From JBGPJO01 sp964348535 (GTDB taxonomy: Bacteria; Patescibacteriota; Minisyncoccia; Phycocordibacterales; JAKFXT01), in the NCBI GenBank assembly GCA_964348535.1, contig CAYGDB010000033.1:1-6867 (forward strand): a stretch of 6,867 bases of DNA. The letters are read 5' to 3'. The position numbers were made by a program, and so were the translations under genes. The notes below the pieces were generated by a model. That model was not told the DNA's origin and made no database searches. It saw only the letters and a list, made by a program, of their open reading frames with translations. Positions 5,210-6,867 of the stretch are shown here, piece after piece (the first letter of the stretch is position 1; the number at the start of each line of letters is the position of its first letter).

Positions 5210-6867
5210 ATGCCCCCATTTAATCATTTTACAACCAAAGCAAGGGATGCAATAAGGAAAGCTCACGAGATAGCGATTGAGCGCGGCCAAAACCAAGTCA
5301 ATTCTACCCATTTGATGACGGCTCTTGTCGTCCAAGAAGAGAGTATTATTTTTTCCATTTTAGAGCGACTTGAGGTTGATATAAATCTTCTTACTGATTC
5401 GCTTCTTGAGGCCGTTGAAAGTCCGGAATCAGGAACAGTTCTCTCACCCTCTTATCAGATATATCTGACACCTGATTTGGCCCAAGTCCTTGAATACTCT
5501 GGCAAGGTAGCTTCCGGTCTTTCAGATGAATTTGTATCGGTGGAGCATCTTTTTGTCGCTCTTCTTGAAATACCTTCGGGCGGAAGGGACATTCTTCAGA
5601 GATTTCGTCTTTCTAAAGATATCGTTCTCAAAGTTTTAAATGAAATGAGGAAAGGTAAAATCACCGAAAGTGGCGAACCCAAAAAATTTCGGGCCCTTTC
5701 AAAATACACCCGCAATCTGACAAAAATGGCCGCTGAAAATAAACTTGACCCTGTTATCGGGCGGGATGAAGAAACATCTCGGATTATTCAAATTCTCTCT
5801 CGTCGGACAAAGAACAATCCTATTTTGATAGGGGAAGCTGGAGTGGGAAAAACCGCCATAGTGGAACGTTTGGCAAGTAGAATTGCCGCAAACGATATCC
5901 CGGATTCCCTTAAGGGCAAAGATGTTGTATCTCTTGACCTCGGCCTTCTGATAGCAGGTACTAAATACCGCGGTGAATTTGAGGAGCGTTTAAAAGCCAT
6001 AATGAAAGAGGTTGAGCGCTCCGAAGGCAAAGTGATTTTGTTTATAGACGAGATTCACACTATAGTGGGCGCCGGCGCCGCCGAAGGCGCTATGGATGCT
6101 TCAAATATGTTAAAGCCGGCCCTTTCTCGCGGCGAGCTTCACGCCATCGGCGCCACCACTTTAAAAGAGTATCAGAAGCATATAGAAAAAGACCCGGCTT
6201 TAACCAGAAGATTTCAGCCGGTTTATGTAAATGAACCTTCTCTTGAAGACGCGGTGGCCATCTTGCGCGGTTTGAAAGAAAAGTATGAGCTTTATCACGG
6301 AGTGCGTATCACCGATGACGCTATCATAGCGGCTGTCAATTTATCATCCAGATATATTACTGATAGATTTTTACCGGACAAGGCGGTTGATTTGATTGAT
6401 GAATCAGCTTCTGCTCTAAAGATTTCCCTTGAAAATAAACCTCCCGTTCTTGAAGAAGCTCATCGTAAAATCATTCGTCTTCAAATAGAGCGAGAGGCGC
6501 TTAAAAAAGAATCAGAAACCACTGAAGGCAAAAAAGCAAAAGCCAGAGTGAAGGTGATTGATAAAGAAATTGCCGATTTGAAAGAAAAAACCGGTGATTT
6601 GGAATTAAAATGGAACACCGAAAAAGAAATATTGACTTCAATCCGAGAGCTGAAAAAAGAATTGGAGCGTTCTCGTCTAGAGGCCGAGGCCGCCGAGGCC
6701 AGAGCCGACCTTTCAAACGCGGCTGAAATTCGCTACGGTAAAATTCCGGCTCTTGAAAAAGAATTTGAATTGAAAAATAAAAAGCTCGGAAAGCTTCAGA
6801 GCTCAAGGCGTCTTCTCAAAGAACAAATAACGGAAAACGATATTGCCGATGTTGTTTCTCGCTGGAC
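5210..6867 (+). CDS. clpB: ATP-dependent disaggregase ClpB (5' part, cut by window edge)
   Basis: ClpB is a hexameric AAA+ chaperone that pulls polypeptides out of aggregates, normally with DnaK. The frame runs 552 codons without interruption to the right edge. An N-domain comes first (about 1-150, with FTTKARDAIRKAHEIA and later VSVEHLFVALLE). NBD1 has GRDEE (184-188), Walker A GEAGVGKT (208-215), the pore-loop sequence KYRGEFEER with Y253, Walker B LFIDE (277-281), GATT sensor (314-317) and the arginine-finger segment LTRRFQP (331-337). A long M-domain coiled coil follows (about 410-535), including EIRYGKIPALEKE (506-518). It is ClpB-length, longer than ClpC's. The visible end, VVSRW, is where the second ATPase domain begins; that domain lies outside the window. 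The ATG has no Shine-Dalgarno; the next upstream ATG (5193) opens only three codons in another frame. The gene has its own strong promoter. Confidence 0.96.
   Translation, partial: MPPFNHFTTKARDAIRKAHEIAIERGQNQVNSTHLMTALVVQEESIIFSILERLEVDINLLTDSLLEAVESPESGTVLSPSYQIYLTPDLAQVLEYSGKVASGLSDEFVSVEHLFVALLEIPSGGRDILQRFRLSKDIVLKVLNEMRKGKITESGEPKKFRALSKYTRNLTKMAAENKLDPVIGRDEETSRIIQILSRRTKNNPILIGEAGVGKTAIVERLASRIAANDIPDSLKGKDVVSLDLGLLIAGTKYRGEFEERLKAIMKEVERSEGKVILFIDEIHTIVGAGAAEGAMDASNMLKPALSRGELHAIGATTLKEYQKHIEKDPALTRRFQPVYVNEPSLEDAVAILRGLKEKYELYHGVRITDDAIIAAVNLSSRYITDRFLPDKAVDLIDESASALKISLENKPPVLEEAHRKIIRLQIEREALKKESETTEGKKAKARVKVIDKEIADLKEKTGDLELKWNTEKEILTSIRELKKELERSRLEAEAAEARADLSNAAEIRYGKIPALEKEFELKNKKLGKLQSSRRLLKEQITENDIADVVSRW

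Noticed and set aside
5788..6030. Minus-strand open frame inside clpB, and another at 6501-6806
   Set aside because: They are opposite the conserved NBD1 and M-domain of clpB, so their openness reflects the clpB codons.

Overview
This is an AT-rich bacterial chromosome segment whose genes mostly serve translation and protein or sulfur housekeeping. Several traits point to the Candidate Phyla Radiation (Patescibacteria, possibly a Parcubacteria-like lineage): a very short initiation factor IF-2 without the usual long N-terminal region, a linked DUF4446 membrane protein, genes with almost no Shine-Dalgarno sequences, and a cysteine desulfurase with a divergent PLP-lysine motif. UGA appears to be a stop: it ends the gene at 4243-5097 and no reading frame needs it as a sense codon. 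That argues against the UGA=Gly code of Gracilibacteria/SR1. The lineage assignment is an inference from gene features only.

Layout, left to right. Positions 1-50 hold the last codons of a possible plus-strand gene, followed by a strong hairpin at 68-95 that can terminate transcription from both sides. The minus-strand cluster, read from 2885 down to 236, is: DUF4446 membrane protein, infB (IF-2), rbfA (30S maturation factor), tRNA-Cys(GCA), tRNA-Leu(UAA). Spacings are short and all members are codirectional, so this could be one translation-related transcription unit ending at the shared terminator. The 140 bases between the terminator and tRNA-Leu hold nothing I can call.

The divergent intergenic region 2886-3032 carries candidate promoters in both directions and two small dyads. 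The plus-strand genes are a NifS/IscS-like cysteine desulfurase (3033-4199), a membrane-anchored trypsin/HtrA-fold protein (4243-5097), and clpB (from 5210, running off the right edge). clpB has its own promoter with perfect consensus -35 and -10 hexamers.

The most notable items are these. First, the HtrA-like protein keeps the chymotrypsin scaffold motifs, but all three catalytic-triad positions appear substituted (His to Gly, Asp to Glu, Ser to Arg), so it looks like a pseudoprotease. Second, nifS and the pseudoprotease gene each have a good -10 hexamer ending exactly 8 nt before the ATG, which predicts leaderless mRNAs. Third, a GC-rich inverted repeat lies inside the first codons of infB. 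No mobile element, CRISPR array or rRNA gene was seen, and no obviously new multi-gene system.
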